Of a stretch of 64,000 nt of DNA, positions 1-8,212 are shown one piece after another (the stretch's first letter is position 1; the number at the start of each line of letters is the position of its first letter). A program made the position numbers and the translations under genes. The stretch spans positions 11,605 through 75,604 of the forward strand of contig JAVVEG010000016.1 of assembly GCA_032251455.1 (NCBI GenBank), read 5' to 3'. Source of the stretch: JAVVEG01 sp032251455. Its GTDB lineage: Bacteria > Pseudomonadota > Gammaproteobacteria > Pseudomonadales > Pseudohongiellaceae. The notes under the pieces were generated by a model. That model saw nothing but the letters and a program-made list of their open reading frames with translations, was not told the DNA's origin and made no database searches.

Positions 1-724
<724 letters not shown>

Positions 725-728
<4 letters not shown>

Positions 729-889
729 GGGCGGACCATGACTGGGGTGCCACCCAATTCCGCCAGTGGGCCACCCAGGTGCTGCGCGAGTTCGCCATCA
801 AGGGCTATGTGCTTGACCGCAGGCGCATGGAGAATGGGAGTTTTTCCAGTCGCACCCCTCGTGGCCGCATGGAACCCAAACTGCAGTGA
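725..889 (+). pseudogene. RhuM-family remnant (internal fragment)
   Basis: A 54-codon frame begins with an ATG overlapping the hsdR stop. Its residues 8-40 or so (ATQFRQWATQVLREFAIKGY, then VLDRRRMENGSF) match the middle of RhuM-type proteins, which often sit beside type I restriction genes. In complete relatives this stretch continues into an acidic segment and a helical region; here homology stops after GSF, near base 842, and about 14 unrelated residues lead to a TGA at 887-889. The N-terminal half of the family is also missing. I read this as a fragment left by deletion or by integration of the island. The function of intact RhuM is not settled, and this piece is unlikely to be active. 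Confidence 0.7.
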
Positions 890-929
890 TCAAGCAATCC
901 GCTCTAACCCCTTCTGCTTATCAAAGACC

Positions 930-1478
930 ATGATACTTTCGAAGAAACATTCAGGCCTCTGCGTTGCGGTCATGCTGCTGAGCTTGCTGGCCAGCCCTGG
1001 GTGGTCAAGCCCTGATCAGCCACCGGAGTTTCTTGCCAGATACATGGAGCAGGCAAAGCTGGTTGGTGAGGGGCTATATCGGCGAGCTTTCTGGAAGGTC
1101 TACAGCGCACGGCTGTACGCCGAGCAGGGGCGGTATGAAGCGGGTGAAACCTTTGCTCTGCAATTGCAGTATGAGCGGGATTTGCTCGGCCGGCTCATCG
1201 CCGAGAAATCCATTGAGTTGATTGCCGCACAGGGCAGCTTTGAGCAAGCCAGGCTTGAAGAATGGCAGCAACTGCTTGAAAACCTGATTCCCGATGTCAG
1301 CAAAGGAGACCAGCTTACCGGGATCCGATTGCACGGTGTGTCCCGTTTCTACCTCAACGGCGAAGCGCTGGGGGAAATTGCCGATCCACTGCTGAATCAC
1401 TACTTTTTTAATATCTGGCTGGGTGAAGACACTATCGCGCCCAAGTTGCGTGTTGAACTGTTGGGCTGTTCCCGCTAA
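930..1478 (+). CDS. Exported chalcone-isomerase-like domain protein
   Basis: This is a 182-residue protein with a Sec signal peptide (hydrophobic run VAVMLLSLLASPGW, likely cleaved before residue 27). The mature part resembles the bacterial chalcone-isomerase-like family (Chalcone_3): it has the motif around FWKVYSARLYAEQGRYE near residue 55, a helical ER-rich middle, and the ending LLNHYFFNIWLG followed by LRVELLG. Bacterial members are periplasmic and mostly uncharacterised; a true chalcone isomerase activity should not be assumed. The frame is open further upstream, but the ATG at 930 directly precedes the signal peptide, while the upstream codons encode no recognisable protein. It is the first gene after the restriction-island remnant. 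Confidence 0.75.
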   Translation: MILSKKHSGLCVAVMLLSLLASPGWSSPDQPPEFLARYMEQAKLVGEGLYRRAFWKVYSARLYAEQGRYEAGETFALQLQYERDLLGRLIAEKSIELIAAQGSFEQARLEEWQQLLENLIPDVSKGDQLTGIRLHGVSRFYLNGEALGEIADPLLNHYFFNIWLGEDTIAPKLRVELLGCSR

Positions 1479-1537
1479 GTATCCATTCCCTGTAACCGGT
1501 TCCCCTCCCACTGCAACGAGAAGAATAGACCGAAAAC

Positions 1538-1566
1538 GCGACACCGGCGCGCCGGGATGTTATGAT
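1538..1566 (+). promoter_or_regulatory. Putative sigma-70 promoter of purEK with palindromic spacer
   Basis: A -35-like GCGACA (1538-1543) is separated by exactly 17 bases from TATGAT (1561-1566). The spacer starts with a perfect 12-base GC-only palindrome, CCGGCGCGCCGG (1544-1555). The purE start lies about 95 bases downstream. No PurR-box resembling the E. coli consensus is visible. The promoter call rests on consensus matching only. Confidence 0.4.
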
Positions 1567-1659
1567 TGCCGCCTTTTTTCAGATGCCCCTGCAGCCCTGT
1601 TGGGTATTCACTTGTGTTGTTTGTGAACATCCGCCACGGCTAATCGAGGAGACAGTCCA

Positions 1660-2160
1660 ATGACGGCTGACGTTGCCATTGTAATGGGATCCAGATCAGA
1701 CTGGCCCACCATGAAGTGTGCCGCTGAAATGTTGCAGCAGCTTGGGGTGAGCTGGCACGCAGAGGTGGTGTCCGCGCACCGTACGCCGCTGAAGTTGAAC
1801 CAGTTTGCCCAGGGAGCCAAAGACCAAGGCTACAAAATCATAGTGGCTGGCGCTGGCGGGGCCGCACATCTGCCGGGCATGATTGCCGCCATGACGTTGT
1901 TGCCGGTTTTGGGCGTGCCTATTCAAAGCCGTGCCCTCAAGGGTCTGGACAGTTTGCTGTCCATCGTCCAGATGCCGCGCGGTGTGGCCGTAGGCAGCCT
2001 GGCTATCGGTGAGTCGGGTGCTGCCAATGCCGGTTTGCTGGCGGCCCAGATTCTGGCGCTCTCGGATGCCGATCTGGCCGGGCGGCTGGAGGCGTTTCGC
2101 GGGGAGCAAACCCGGCAGGTTCTGGATAACGATCAACTGGAGCTGTCTGAAGATGCCTGA
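1660..2160 (+). CDS. purE: N5-carboxyaminoimidazole ribonucleotide mutase
   Basis: A class I PurE of 166 residues. It converts N5-CAIR to CAIR in cytoplasmic de novo purine synthesis. The family signatures are all present: VMGSRSDWPTM near residue 9 (phosphate-binding loop), VVSAHRTP near residue 39 (catalytic histidine), VAGAGGAAHLPGM near residue 64, and GVPIQSRALKGLDSLLSIVQ followed by MPRGVAVGSLAIG. Length matches the family. A purine-rich ribosome site (gaggag) lies about 10 bases before the ATG. The last eight bases overlap the start of purK, so the two are translationally coupled, as expected for consecutive steps. Confidence 0.96.
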   Translation: MTADVAIVMGSRSDWPTMKCAAEMLQQLGVSWHAEVVSAHRTPLKLNQFAQGAKDQGYKIIVAGAGGAAHLPGMIAAMTLLPVLGVPIQSRALKGLDSLLSIVQMPRGVAVGSLAIGESGAANAGLLAAQILALSDADLAGRLEAFRGEQTRQVLDNDQLELSEDA

Positions 2161-3109
2161 ACGCCTGGCTGTACTGGGGCAAGGTCAACTGGGCTGGATG
2201 CTGGCCCGGGCCGGAGACCGATTGGGTCTGCAGGTGGATTTGCTGGACCCGCAAAGTGCCGAGCCGCCNNNNNNNNNNNNNNNNNNNNNNNNNNNNNNNN
2301 NNNNNNNNNNNNNNNNNNNNNNNNNNNNNNNNNNNNNNNNNNNNNNNNNNNNNNNNNNNNNNNNNNNNCGCGGTGGCTACGATGGCAAGGGCCAGCAGCG
2401 TTTCAAAGTTACACAGCCTCACGCTCTACCCGATTGGAAAAGCGAGGCCATAGCCGAGGCTGCCATCCCCTTTGATACCGAAGTCTCCCTGGTCGGCGCA
2501 CGTGGACGCCAGGGTCAGTGTGTGTTTTATCGCCTGACCGAAAACCTGCACCAGAATGGCGTGCTGGTTTTAAGTCTGAGCCAGGCCGAGCGCTTCAATG
2601 CGGTACAGGCCCAGGCTGAAGACATGCTCACGCGCCTGATGACACACCTGGATTACGTCGGAGTGATGGCCATGGAGTGTTTTCTGGTCGGCGATCGTTT
2701 GTTGATCAACGAGATTGCCCCCCGGGTGCACAACTCCGGCCACTGGACCCAGGATGGTGCCTCGCTCTGTCAGTTTGAGTTGCACCTGCGGGCATTGCTG
2801 GACTGGCCCCTGCCGCAGCCAGCCCAAACGGGTACCAGCCTGATGATCAACCTGTTGGGGCTGCCACACCCGTTGAGTTGCCTGCAGGTAGCTGGCGCAC
2901 GCCTTTACTGGTACGGCAAAAGCCTGTATCCCGGCCGCAAGATGGGCCATATCAACATGACTCACGACGACCCCGCCCAATTGGCTGACTGGTTGCAGGC
3001 CCTGCCTTTGCCGGAGGATTACCAGGCCAGCCGTAACTGGGCCCTGCAACGCCTGAACGCGCCAGAAATAAAGTTCACAGCCTGCAGCTCAGCGCTCTTG
3101 TCAAAGTGA
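2153..3109 (+). CDS. purK: N5-carboxyaminoimidazole ribonucleotide synthase (interrupted by an assembly gap)
   Basis: PurK is the ATP-grasp enzyme that makes N5-CAIR from AIR, bicarbonate and ATP, the step before PurE. The N-terminus carries the nucleotide-binding start LAVLGQGQLGWMLARAG. After the N run come the ATP-grasp motif RGGYDGKGQ, EVSLVGARG, NEIAPRVHNSGHWTQDGA, and the C-terminal MINLLG region. Through the 100 N the frame happens to stay open, giving an apparent 318 residues, but PurK proteins are about 350-380 long. The stretch between the N-terminal motif and GGYDGKGQ is normally about 85-90 residues and here is only 33, so real sequence is missing. Its stop abuts the stop of the converging efflux gene. 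Confidence 0.93.
   Translation: MPERLAVLGQGQLGWMLARAGDRLGLQVDLLDPQSAEPXXXXXXXXXXXXXXXXXXXXXXXXXXXXXXXXXXRGGYDGKGQQRFKVTQPHALPDWKSEAIAEAAIPFDTEVSLVGARGRQGQCVFYRLTENLHQNGVLVLSLSQAERFNAVQAQAEDMLTRLMTHLDYVGVMAMECFLVGDRLLINEIAPRVHNSGHWTQDGASLCQFELHLRALLDWPLPQPAQTGTSLMINLLGLPHPLSCLQVAGARLYWYGKSLYPGRKMGHINMTHDDPAQLADWLQALPLPEDYQASRNWALQRLNAPEIKFTACSSALLSK
2269..2368. other. Assembly gap of 100 N inside purK
   Basis: Exactly 100 undetermined bases, the conventional placeholder for a scaffold gap of unknown length. Comparison with the expected PurK length suggests that about 250 bases are truly missing. Confidence 0.98.
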
Positions 3110-4633
3110 TCAGGCTGTTGTCAGGCCCTTGGGTTTGCGCAAGAGCAGTACCAGTGGTGACACGGCCAGGACTACCCACATCATCAACTTGAAATCATCC
3201 AGATAGGCAATGGTTGCTGCCTGGCGCGTGATTTCCCCATCGAGCATCAGCAAAACGCCACCAGCCCCCTCAAGTAAACCCTGGGGCACCATGTTCCAGC
3301 CAAACCCTAGCGTTTGGGCGGTGACATTTTCAGTCAGATAGGCATGATTCACCGCCATATTGCGAGCAAGTACGGTCATGACCAGGGAAATGCCAACGCT
3401 GCTGCCCATGTTGCGTGACAGGCTGAATATACTGGCCGCCTCGGCTCGGTACTGTGGTGCCAGAGTGGCATAGGCTACGGTGCTCAGTGGCACGAAAATA
3501 AACCCCAGACCGAAGCCCTGCATCATGCCTGTCCATATCAACGTATCAGGTGGCACATAAGTGCTGAACCCCGTCATTGCATACAAGGAGGTAGCAGTGC
3601 ATCCCAGCCCGAAAATAATCAGTGTGCGGGCATCTACGTGGTTGCTGATTCTGCCGACGATCATCATCGCAATCATGGTGCCGATGCCGCGCGGAGCCAT
3701 GATGATGCCGACATCCAGCACGGGATAGCCCATCAGGTTTTGCATATAGGGCGGTAGCAGTGCCATGGTGGCAAGCAGGATGATGCCAATAAAGAAAATG
3801 AACACAAGGCTGGTGACCAGGTTGAGATCCTTGAAAATTGCTGGCGAAAGAAAGGGATGTTGTGCGCGCAGGGAATGCACGATATACATCCACAAACCCG
3901 ACCCGGCCAATGCGCAATACAAGATTATTTCTCGGGATTCGAACCAGTCTTCATGCTCGCCACGGTCCATCAGCAATTGCGCACTGCCTATGATCACGGT
4001 CAACATCAGGAAACCGAATTTGTCGAATGGCCTGTTGACTCGCTGCGAATCTGGCATGAAGAAGAGTATGCCCAGGAAGGCAATGATGCCCAGAGGCAGG
4101 TTGATATAAAACACCCAGCGCCAACTGTAGGATTCAGTCAGCCAGCCGCCAAGCGTTGGACCAAGAATTGGGCCTATCATGACCCCCATGCCCCACAGTG
4201 CCATTGCCTTGCCATGATTCTCGCGGGGGTTGATGTCCAGCATGGTAGCCTGTGCCAAGGGTACCAGAGCCGCTCCAAAACACCCTTGCAGTATGCGGAA
4301 CAAAACCATTTGTTCAATTGAGCCTGCCATGCCACACAATATCGAGGCCAGGGTAAATCCACTCACGGTGATGAGGAACACCCTTCTGCGGCCGAACCTT
4401 CCTGCCAGCCAGGCGGTGGGCAGGGTCATGATGGCCGAAGCCACGATATAGGAAGTCAGGACCCAGGTAATCTGCTCCTGGGTTGCAGTTAAGCTGCCTT
4501 GCATATGCGGGAGCGCGACATTGGCAATGGTCGTATCGAGCACCTGCATGATCGTGGCCAGCATGATCGACACAGTGATGAGGCCACGGAACGGGATTTC
4601 TGCCGGGTTGAGTTCTGCGGTGGTCTTGTTCAT
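3110..4633 (-). CDS. DHA2-type MFS drug efflux permease (EmrB-like)
   Basis: A 507-residue inner-membrane proton antiporter with the 14-helix hydrophobicity pattern of the DHA2 family. Visible motifs are LDTTIANVALPHMQGSL in helix 1 (residues 33-49), the loop motif A region around AGRFGRRRVFLI, and motif C around GPILGPTLGGWLTE near residue 155. With an HlyD-type adaptor and an outer-membrane channel, EmrB homologues expel hydrophobic compounds across both membranes. It is the last gene of the marR-hlyD-MFS operon and begins 15 bases after the adaptor gene ends. No TolC-type channel gene is nearby. The substrate cannot be read from sequence. Confidence 0.9.
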   Translation of the reverse strand: MNKTTAELNPAEIPFRGLITVSIMLATIMQVLDTTIANVALPHMQGSLTATQEQITWVLTSYIVASAIMTLPTAWLAGRFGRRRVFLITVSGFTLASILCGMAGSIEQMVLFRILQGCFGAALVPLAQATMLDINPRENHGKAMALWGMGVMIGPILGPTLGGWLTESYSWRWVFYINLPLGIIAFLGILFFMPDSQRVNRPFDKFGFLMLTVIIGSAQLLMDRGEHEDWFESREIILYCALAGSGLWMYIVHSLRAQHPFLSPAIFKDLNLVTSLVFIFFIGIILLATMALLPPYMQNLMGYPVLDVGIIMAPRGIGTMIAMMIVGRISNHVDARTLIIFGLGCTATSLYAMTGFSTYVPPDTLIWTGMMQGFGLGFIFVPLSTVAYATLAPQYRAEAASIFSLSRNMGSSVGISLVMTVLARNMAVNHAYLTENVTAQTLGFGWNMVPQGLLEGAGGVLLMLDGEITRQAATIAYLDDFKLMMWVVLAVSPLVLLLRKPKGLTTA

Positions 4634-4648
4634 GAATCACATCACAGC

Positions 4649-5683
4649 TTAATTCGTCGCCAGCCAGGGCAGGGTGCGATTATGTTCAGTATCGATTTCC
4701 ACCTGAGCGCTCATGCCGGCAGCAAGAGGTAAGGTATGTGAGCCCTGATTCAGGGTAATGAAGACGCGAATTCGCTGCACCACCTTGATCCAGTTGCCTG
4801 AACTGTTCTGCGCCGGCAACAGCGAGAATTCAGATCCAGTGGCAGGAGTGATCCCCTCAACCAGGGCATCCCAGGTTTCGCCGGGATAGGCGTCCACGGT
4901 GACAGTGACGTGTTGTCCGGGGCGTACCCAGGTCAAATCGGTCTCCTTGAAATTGGCTTCCAGCCATAGCGCGGAATCATCAACCAGGCTGACCAGGGTT
5001 GAGCCGGCAAGCACGTATTCGCCCGGATGCACGGCGACGTCCACGGTAACCCCATCTGCCGGGGCGATAATTTCCAGGTGGCTGATATCCAGTTTGATTT
5101 TTTCCAGCTCAGCCTGTGCCTGTAGATAACGGGGATGTTTTTCGGTGGGCAGGTGAGGGTCCATCAGCAGCGCCCGGGCAACCTCCAGTTCCTGCTTGCG
5201 GCTCTGCAGTGCATTCCTGGCGTTGTGCCAGGCATATTCGGCCTGGTCAAACTGCGCTTCCGGTATGGAGCGTGTATCGACAAGATGGCGGATGCGTTCC
5301 ATTTCCTTGCGGCGATATTCCAGATCGGTTTCCGCGCTCTCGATGGCCAGTTGATCGCTGTGGAAATCTGCTTTTTCGCTCTCTATGGAGGCACGGACTC
5401 CGATGAGATTGGCTTCAGCCTTCAGCAGGGCGATGCGATAGGGTTGATCATCCAGCCGGAACAAGAGCTGACCCTTGCTGACGCGCTGGTTGTCGCGGGG
5501 GATGACTTCCGTCACGCGGCCAGCAATCTCACTGCTGACAGTAATTATTTCGCTTTTCAGATAGGCATTATCGGTGCTGACAAAACGCCCGCCCTGCAGG
5601 TAGAACCAAAGCGACACCCCGGCAATGACTGCCGGCCCTAAAATCAGCAACAGAAAATTTCTGATGACTACATCTGCTTTCAT
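4649..5683 (-). CDS. HlyD-family periplasmic adaptor (EmrA-like)
   Basis: A 344-residue membrane fusion protein with one N-terminal transmembrane segment (LLLILGPAVIAGVSLWFYL, about residues 11-29). It is followed by the first half of a lipoyl/barrel-sandwich domain (around STDNAYLKSEIITVSSEIAG), a long alpha-hairpin of roughly residues 75-180, the second half-lipoyl (IIAPADGVTVDVAVHPGEYV), and a beta-barrel domain. Such adaptors bridge a DHA2 permease to an outer-membrane TolC-like channel. Its ATG overlaps the upstream marR stop by 4 bases (ATGA), and the MFS gene follows closely, which fixes its role as adaptor of this pump. Confidence 0.9.
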   Translation of the reverse strand: MKADVVIRNFLLLILGPAVIAGVSLWFYLQGGRFVSTDNAYLKSEIITVSSEIAGRVTEVIPRDNQRVSKGQLLFRLDDQPYRIALLKAEANLIGVRASIESEKADFHSDQLAIESAETDLEYRRKEMERIRHLVDTRSIPEAQFDQAEYAWHNARNALQSRKQELEVARALLMDPHLPTEKHPRYLQAQAELEKIKLDISHLEIIAPADGVTVDVAVHPGEYVLAGSTLVSLVDDSALWLEANFKETDLTWVRPGQHVTVTVDAYPGETWDALVEGITPATGSEFSLLPAQNSSGNWIKVVQRIRVFITLNQGSHTLPLAAGMSAQVEIDTEHNRTLPWLATN

Positions 5684-6189
5684 TTCTTGACAACCTTGTG
5701 TAACGATTTTGCCTTTTGCAACGATTTTTCATCGGTATTACCCGGGACAACGCCATGATTTGCCGCACACAGGTTATTGCGGATATGCAGCAGCACCTGC
5801 ATGAAAATGGCTTCCTGCTCCGCAGTGATGCCCTGCATGGCCTGTACGCGTACCTTTTGCCCTAATTTGCCGAGTATCTCGATCATGGGGTCCGCTTTGG
5901 GGTTCAGATAAACGCGCTTTGCGCGCCGGTCATCAGGGTCGTCGCGGCGTTCAATCCAGGCATCCACTTCCAGTCTGTCCAGATGACGTGCGAGGGTGAT
6001 GGGTTTGATATCCATCAATTGTGCCAGCGTCTTTTGCTGGACACCGTTACTGCGGCGCAAATGCGCCAATACAGACCATTGGGCACGCGTCAACCCGGTT
6101 CCCTGGGCCTGTCGATCAAAACTTAAGCGCAGCAGGCGGGCGCAGTCGTGCACCGCGAAACCAAAACTCTGATTGAAGTCAATATCCAT
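5680..6189 (-). CDS. MarR-family regulator of the efflux operon
   Basis: A 169-residue winged-helix repressor. The DNA-binding domain spans about residues 42-105: helix-turn-helix around QQKTLAQLMDIKPITLARHL, with the wing motif DDPDDRRAKRVYL typical of MarR proteins. The start is placed at the ATG at 6189. The alternative in-frame TTG at 6228 coincides with the likely -35 hexamer and would put the operator inside the coding region. There is no clear Shine-Dalgarno, and the predicted transcription start lies only a few bases upstream, so the transcript may be leaderless. It is first in an operon with the HlyD and MFS genes and very likely represses it; ligands are unknown. Confidence 0.88.
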   Translation of the reverse strand: MDIDFNQSFGFAVHDCARLLRLSFDRQAQGTGLTRAQWSVLAHLRRSNGVQQKTLAQLMDIKPITLARHLDRLEVDAWIERRDDPDDRRAKRVYLNPKADPMIEILGKLGQKVRVQAMQGITAEQEAIFMQVLLHIRNNLCAANHGVVPGNTDEKSLQKAKSLHKVVKK

Positions 6190-6198
6190 GATGGAGCA

Positions 6199-6220
6199 TA
6201 TAATAAGCTGACTTATTATA
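6199..6220 (-). promoter_or_regulatory. MarR-type operator: perfect 9-bp inverted repeat
   Basis: Arms TATAATAAG (6199-6207) and CTTATTATA (6212-6220) are exact reverse complements around CTGA. The palindrome begins 10 bases upstream of the marR start codon and covers the predicted -10 element and most of the spacer. This is the classical position for auto-repression. Confidence 0.75.
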
Positions 6221-6228
6221 AGTTTCAA
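6200..6228 (-). promoter_or_regulatory. Sigma-70-like promoter of the marR-hlyD-MFS operon
   Basis: Reading the minus strand, TTGAAA (6228-6223) is followed after 17 bases by TATTAT (6205-6200). Transcription would begin around 6193-6192, three to four bases before the marR ATG at 6189. Confidence 0.55.
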
Positions 6229-6398
6229 TAGTCATTTCATACGCGACAGGCTATGTCCTGGCCGCTTGCCGCCAACTGGCCAACCCGGATGGCTCGGATG
6301 GCCCGGAAGGTCAAAATGCGTTATCTTTGCGCGCTTGTTGGCCGCTGGCGCTGGTCGCCAACAGCCGTATTGGAACAGGTAAAGCAAGCAGAGGATTT

Positions 6399-6887
6399 AT
6401 GACACAAGCTCAATACTTTGAAGATTTTGAAATTGGCATGGTGAGCAAATACGGGCATTACGCAGTGACCGCTGAAGAAATCATCGACTTTGCCAGTAAA
6501 TACGACCCCCAGCCTTTTCACCTGTCCGAGGAGGCTGGCAAGGCCATGCACTTTGGTGGTCTTTGTGCTTCGGGCTGGCATACCTGTGCCATGGTCATGC
6601 GTCTGGTTGTGGATGGCATGCCCGCGGGCTCAGGCTCACTGGGCTCTCCGGGCATCGATGAATTGCGCTGGAAAAAGCCTGTGTTCCCGGGCGATGTGTT
6701 GCATCTGGAAAGCACTGTTGCCGATAAGCGCGAGTCCCGTTCACGCCCGGATATGGGCACGGTATTTCTTGAGAACAAGGTATTCAATCAGAAGGGCGAA
6801 CTGGTGATGTCTTTCAAACCCATAGTGATGTACAAGCGCAGAGGCTCCCTAGAAGTCGATCCTGTGCTGGTACACCGGCCGGCGTAG
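6399..6887 (+). CDS. MaoC-like (R)-hydratase/dehydratase-fold protein
   Basis: A 162-residue single hot-dog domain of the MaoC dehydratase family. The start matches typical members (QYFEDFEIGM). The hydratase motif region is at residues 32-60, with YDPQPFHLSEEAGK carrying the Asp/His pair and then FGGLCASGWHTCAM. The C-terminal strand region KPIVMYKRR is also present. Such proteins hydrate or dehydrate enoyl-CoA or related acyl thioesters; the substrate is not predictable. The ATG at 6399 has a gagg sequence six bases upstream; the frame upstream encodes no family sequence. The last 39 bases overlap the 3' end of the converging gene. Confidence 0.85.
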   Translation: MTQAQYFEDFEIGMVSKYGHYAVTAEEIIDFASKYDPQPFHLSEEAGKAMHFGGLCASGWHTCAMVMRLVVDGMPAGSGSLGSPGIDELRWKKPVFPGDVLHLESTVADKRESRSRPDMGTVFLENKVFNQKGELVMSFKPIVMYKRRGSLEVDPVLVHRPA

Positions 6888-8168
6888 TTCTTCCTGGTAG
6901 AGCGGTGCCAGTGCCGCGGACTCGTCGATGCGCAGGTTGCCCCAGTCAGTGAGCGTCACGTCGTTCTTGGCAAAATTGCGGTTGCTGTAGCAGAAGGCTT
7001 TGATATTGGCATCGCCGCGCACAAGTTCAAAATAGGGGACGAACCATTGCTCCCATACGGCGGGGTCTTCCAGATCCTGCGTGGCCGGCGCGGACTCGGG
7101 AATGATCACTGGCTTGCCGCGCGCGGCGGCATCGGCCAGGAACGCATCTGCCTGAATCTTCACCGACGCAACGTCAAAATCCGAGGTGAAAAGGTCAATG
7201 CTCCACCAGTCGACGTAATCGTCGCCGGGGTAGAATTCCATATAAGGGGTCGGGTCTCCCTGCCACGCCTTGTAGTTCCAGTTGAAGATGGCGTTATCGG
7301 CTCCGTTCTCCCGGAACAGGTCTACCACGCGACGAAAGGCGGCAGCGAAAGTATCCGGAGCATAACCATTCCAGAATCCATTGAACTCAGGGCCGATGCG
7401 GATAAAGAAGGGCACTTTTGCGTCGCGCACGATCTCCGCGATGCCAATGACCAGATCGTCGAGCTCACCGGCTGCCAGATCGTCGTCCAGGCCGTCCACG
7501 GTCCCGTCGGCCAGAGTGCTGGTGAAGGTCAGTGACAGATGTGGCAGTTCGATTGAGTAGGTTTCCAGGTGCGTTCGAAGTATCTCCAGCTTTTCTTCCG
7601 GGGTGAAGCGGTTGCTTGGGGTCAGGCTCAGGTCAAGCCGGACCATGAAGGGAGCGGTCTCAACGAAGGTGTCCACATAACCATCGTGCTCTTCCGGGTT
7701 GAAGAGCGGTCCTGAGCAATGCAGTATCCGCTCGATGGAGCCGCTGCGAAGTTGCTCGAAGGTAAACGGAACAAGGGGTTCTCCGGCTGCGGTGTTTACC
7801 GCATCGGCGCTGGCCAGTTGAAACTGGTCGCCGGGAAGCAATTGCATCTCTGCCTGGTAAAATTCGCTGTCGACCTTGGCCAGGGGAATCTCGAGCAATC
7901 CGGTCGTGATATCGAAGGTGGCACCGGGTATCAGACCAGGGCTGGCTTGCTCGGCTTCGATCAGCTGGAAAAGCGGGGAGGTGTCGTTTTCCCGCTGCAA
8001 AACAACCCGTAGCGGTCCAAACCCCTCTACGTCAACGCGTGGAATCTGGAGGGAATTCATTTCAGCGAAAGGCAATGAATCGTTGTTCTGGGCATCCGCT
8101 GGATAGCCAGCCGATGGAGCGATGGATAACAATAATCCCACAGTAAGTAGATAGGTTGATTGTTTCAT
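6849..8168 (-). CDS. Exported GH26-like glycoside hydrolase homologue
   Basis: A 439-residue protein with a signal peptide (QSTYLLTVGLLLSIAPSAGY, cleavage near AGYPADA). The C-terminal half resembles bacterial beta-mannanase-like proteins (GH26-type TIM barrel): FFIRIGPEFNGFWNGYAPD with the putative acid/base glutamate, an FNWNYKAW stretch, YPGDDYVDWWSIDLFTSDFD, and VIIPESAPATQD with a candidate nucleophile. The N-terminal 200 residues match no family I know. An upstream ATG at 8174 is also possible. It is last in a minus-strand cluster with two glycosyltransferase proteins, suggesting trimming or binding of the same surface polysaccharide. The fold is fairly sure; the substrate is not. Confidence 0.7.
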   Translation of the reverse strand: MKQSTYLLTVGLLLSIAPSAGYPADAQNNDSLPFAEMNSLQIPRVDVEGFGPLRVVLQRENDTSPLFQLIEAEQASPGLIPGATFDITTGLLEIPLAKVDSEFYQAEMQLLPGDQFQLASADAVNTAAGEPLVPFTFEQLRSGSIERILHCSGPLFNPEEHDGYVDTFVETAPFMVRLDLSLTPSNRFTPEEKLEILRTHLETYSIELPHLSLTFTSTLADGTVDGLDDDLAAGELDDLVIGIAEIVRDAKVPFFIRIGPEFNGFWNGYAPDTFAAAFRRVVDLFRENGADNAIFNWNYKAWQGDPTPYMEFYPGDDYVDWWSIDLFTSDFDVASVKIQADAFLADAAARGKPVIIPESAPATQDLEDPAVWEQWFVPYFELVRGDANIKAFCYSNRNFAKNDVTLTDWGNLRIDESAALAPLYQEELRRPVYQHRIDF

Positions 8169-8212
8169 ACGCATTCTCGTCGCATTCACGCTTTGCCCAG
8201 AAGCAGTATACC

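Noticed and set aside
1479..1659. Purine riboswitch before purE
   Set aside because: No three-way junction with the conserved loops could be traced; only a promoter-like pair and a palindrome are visible.
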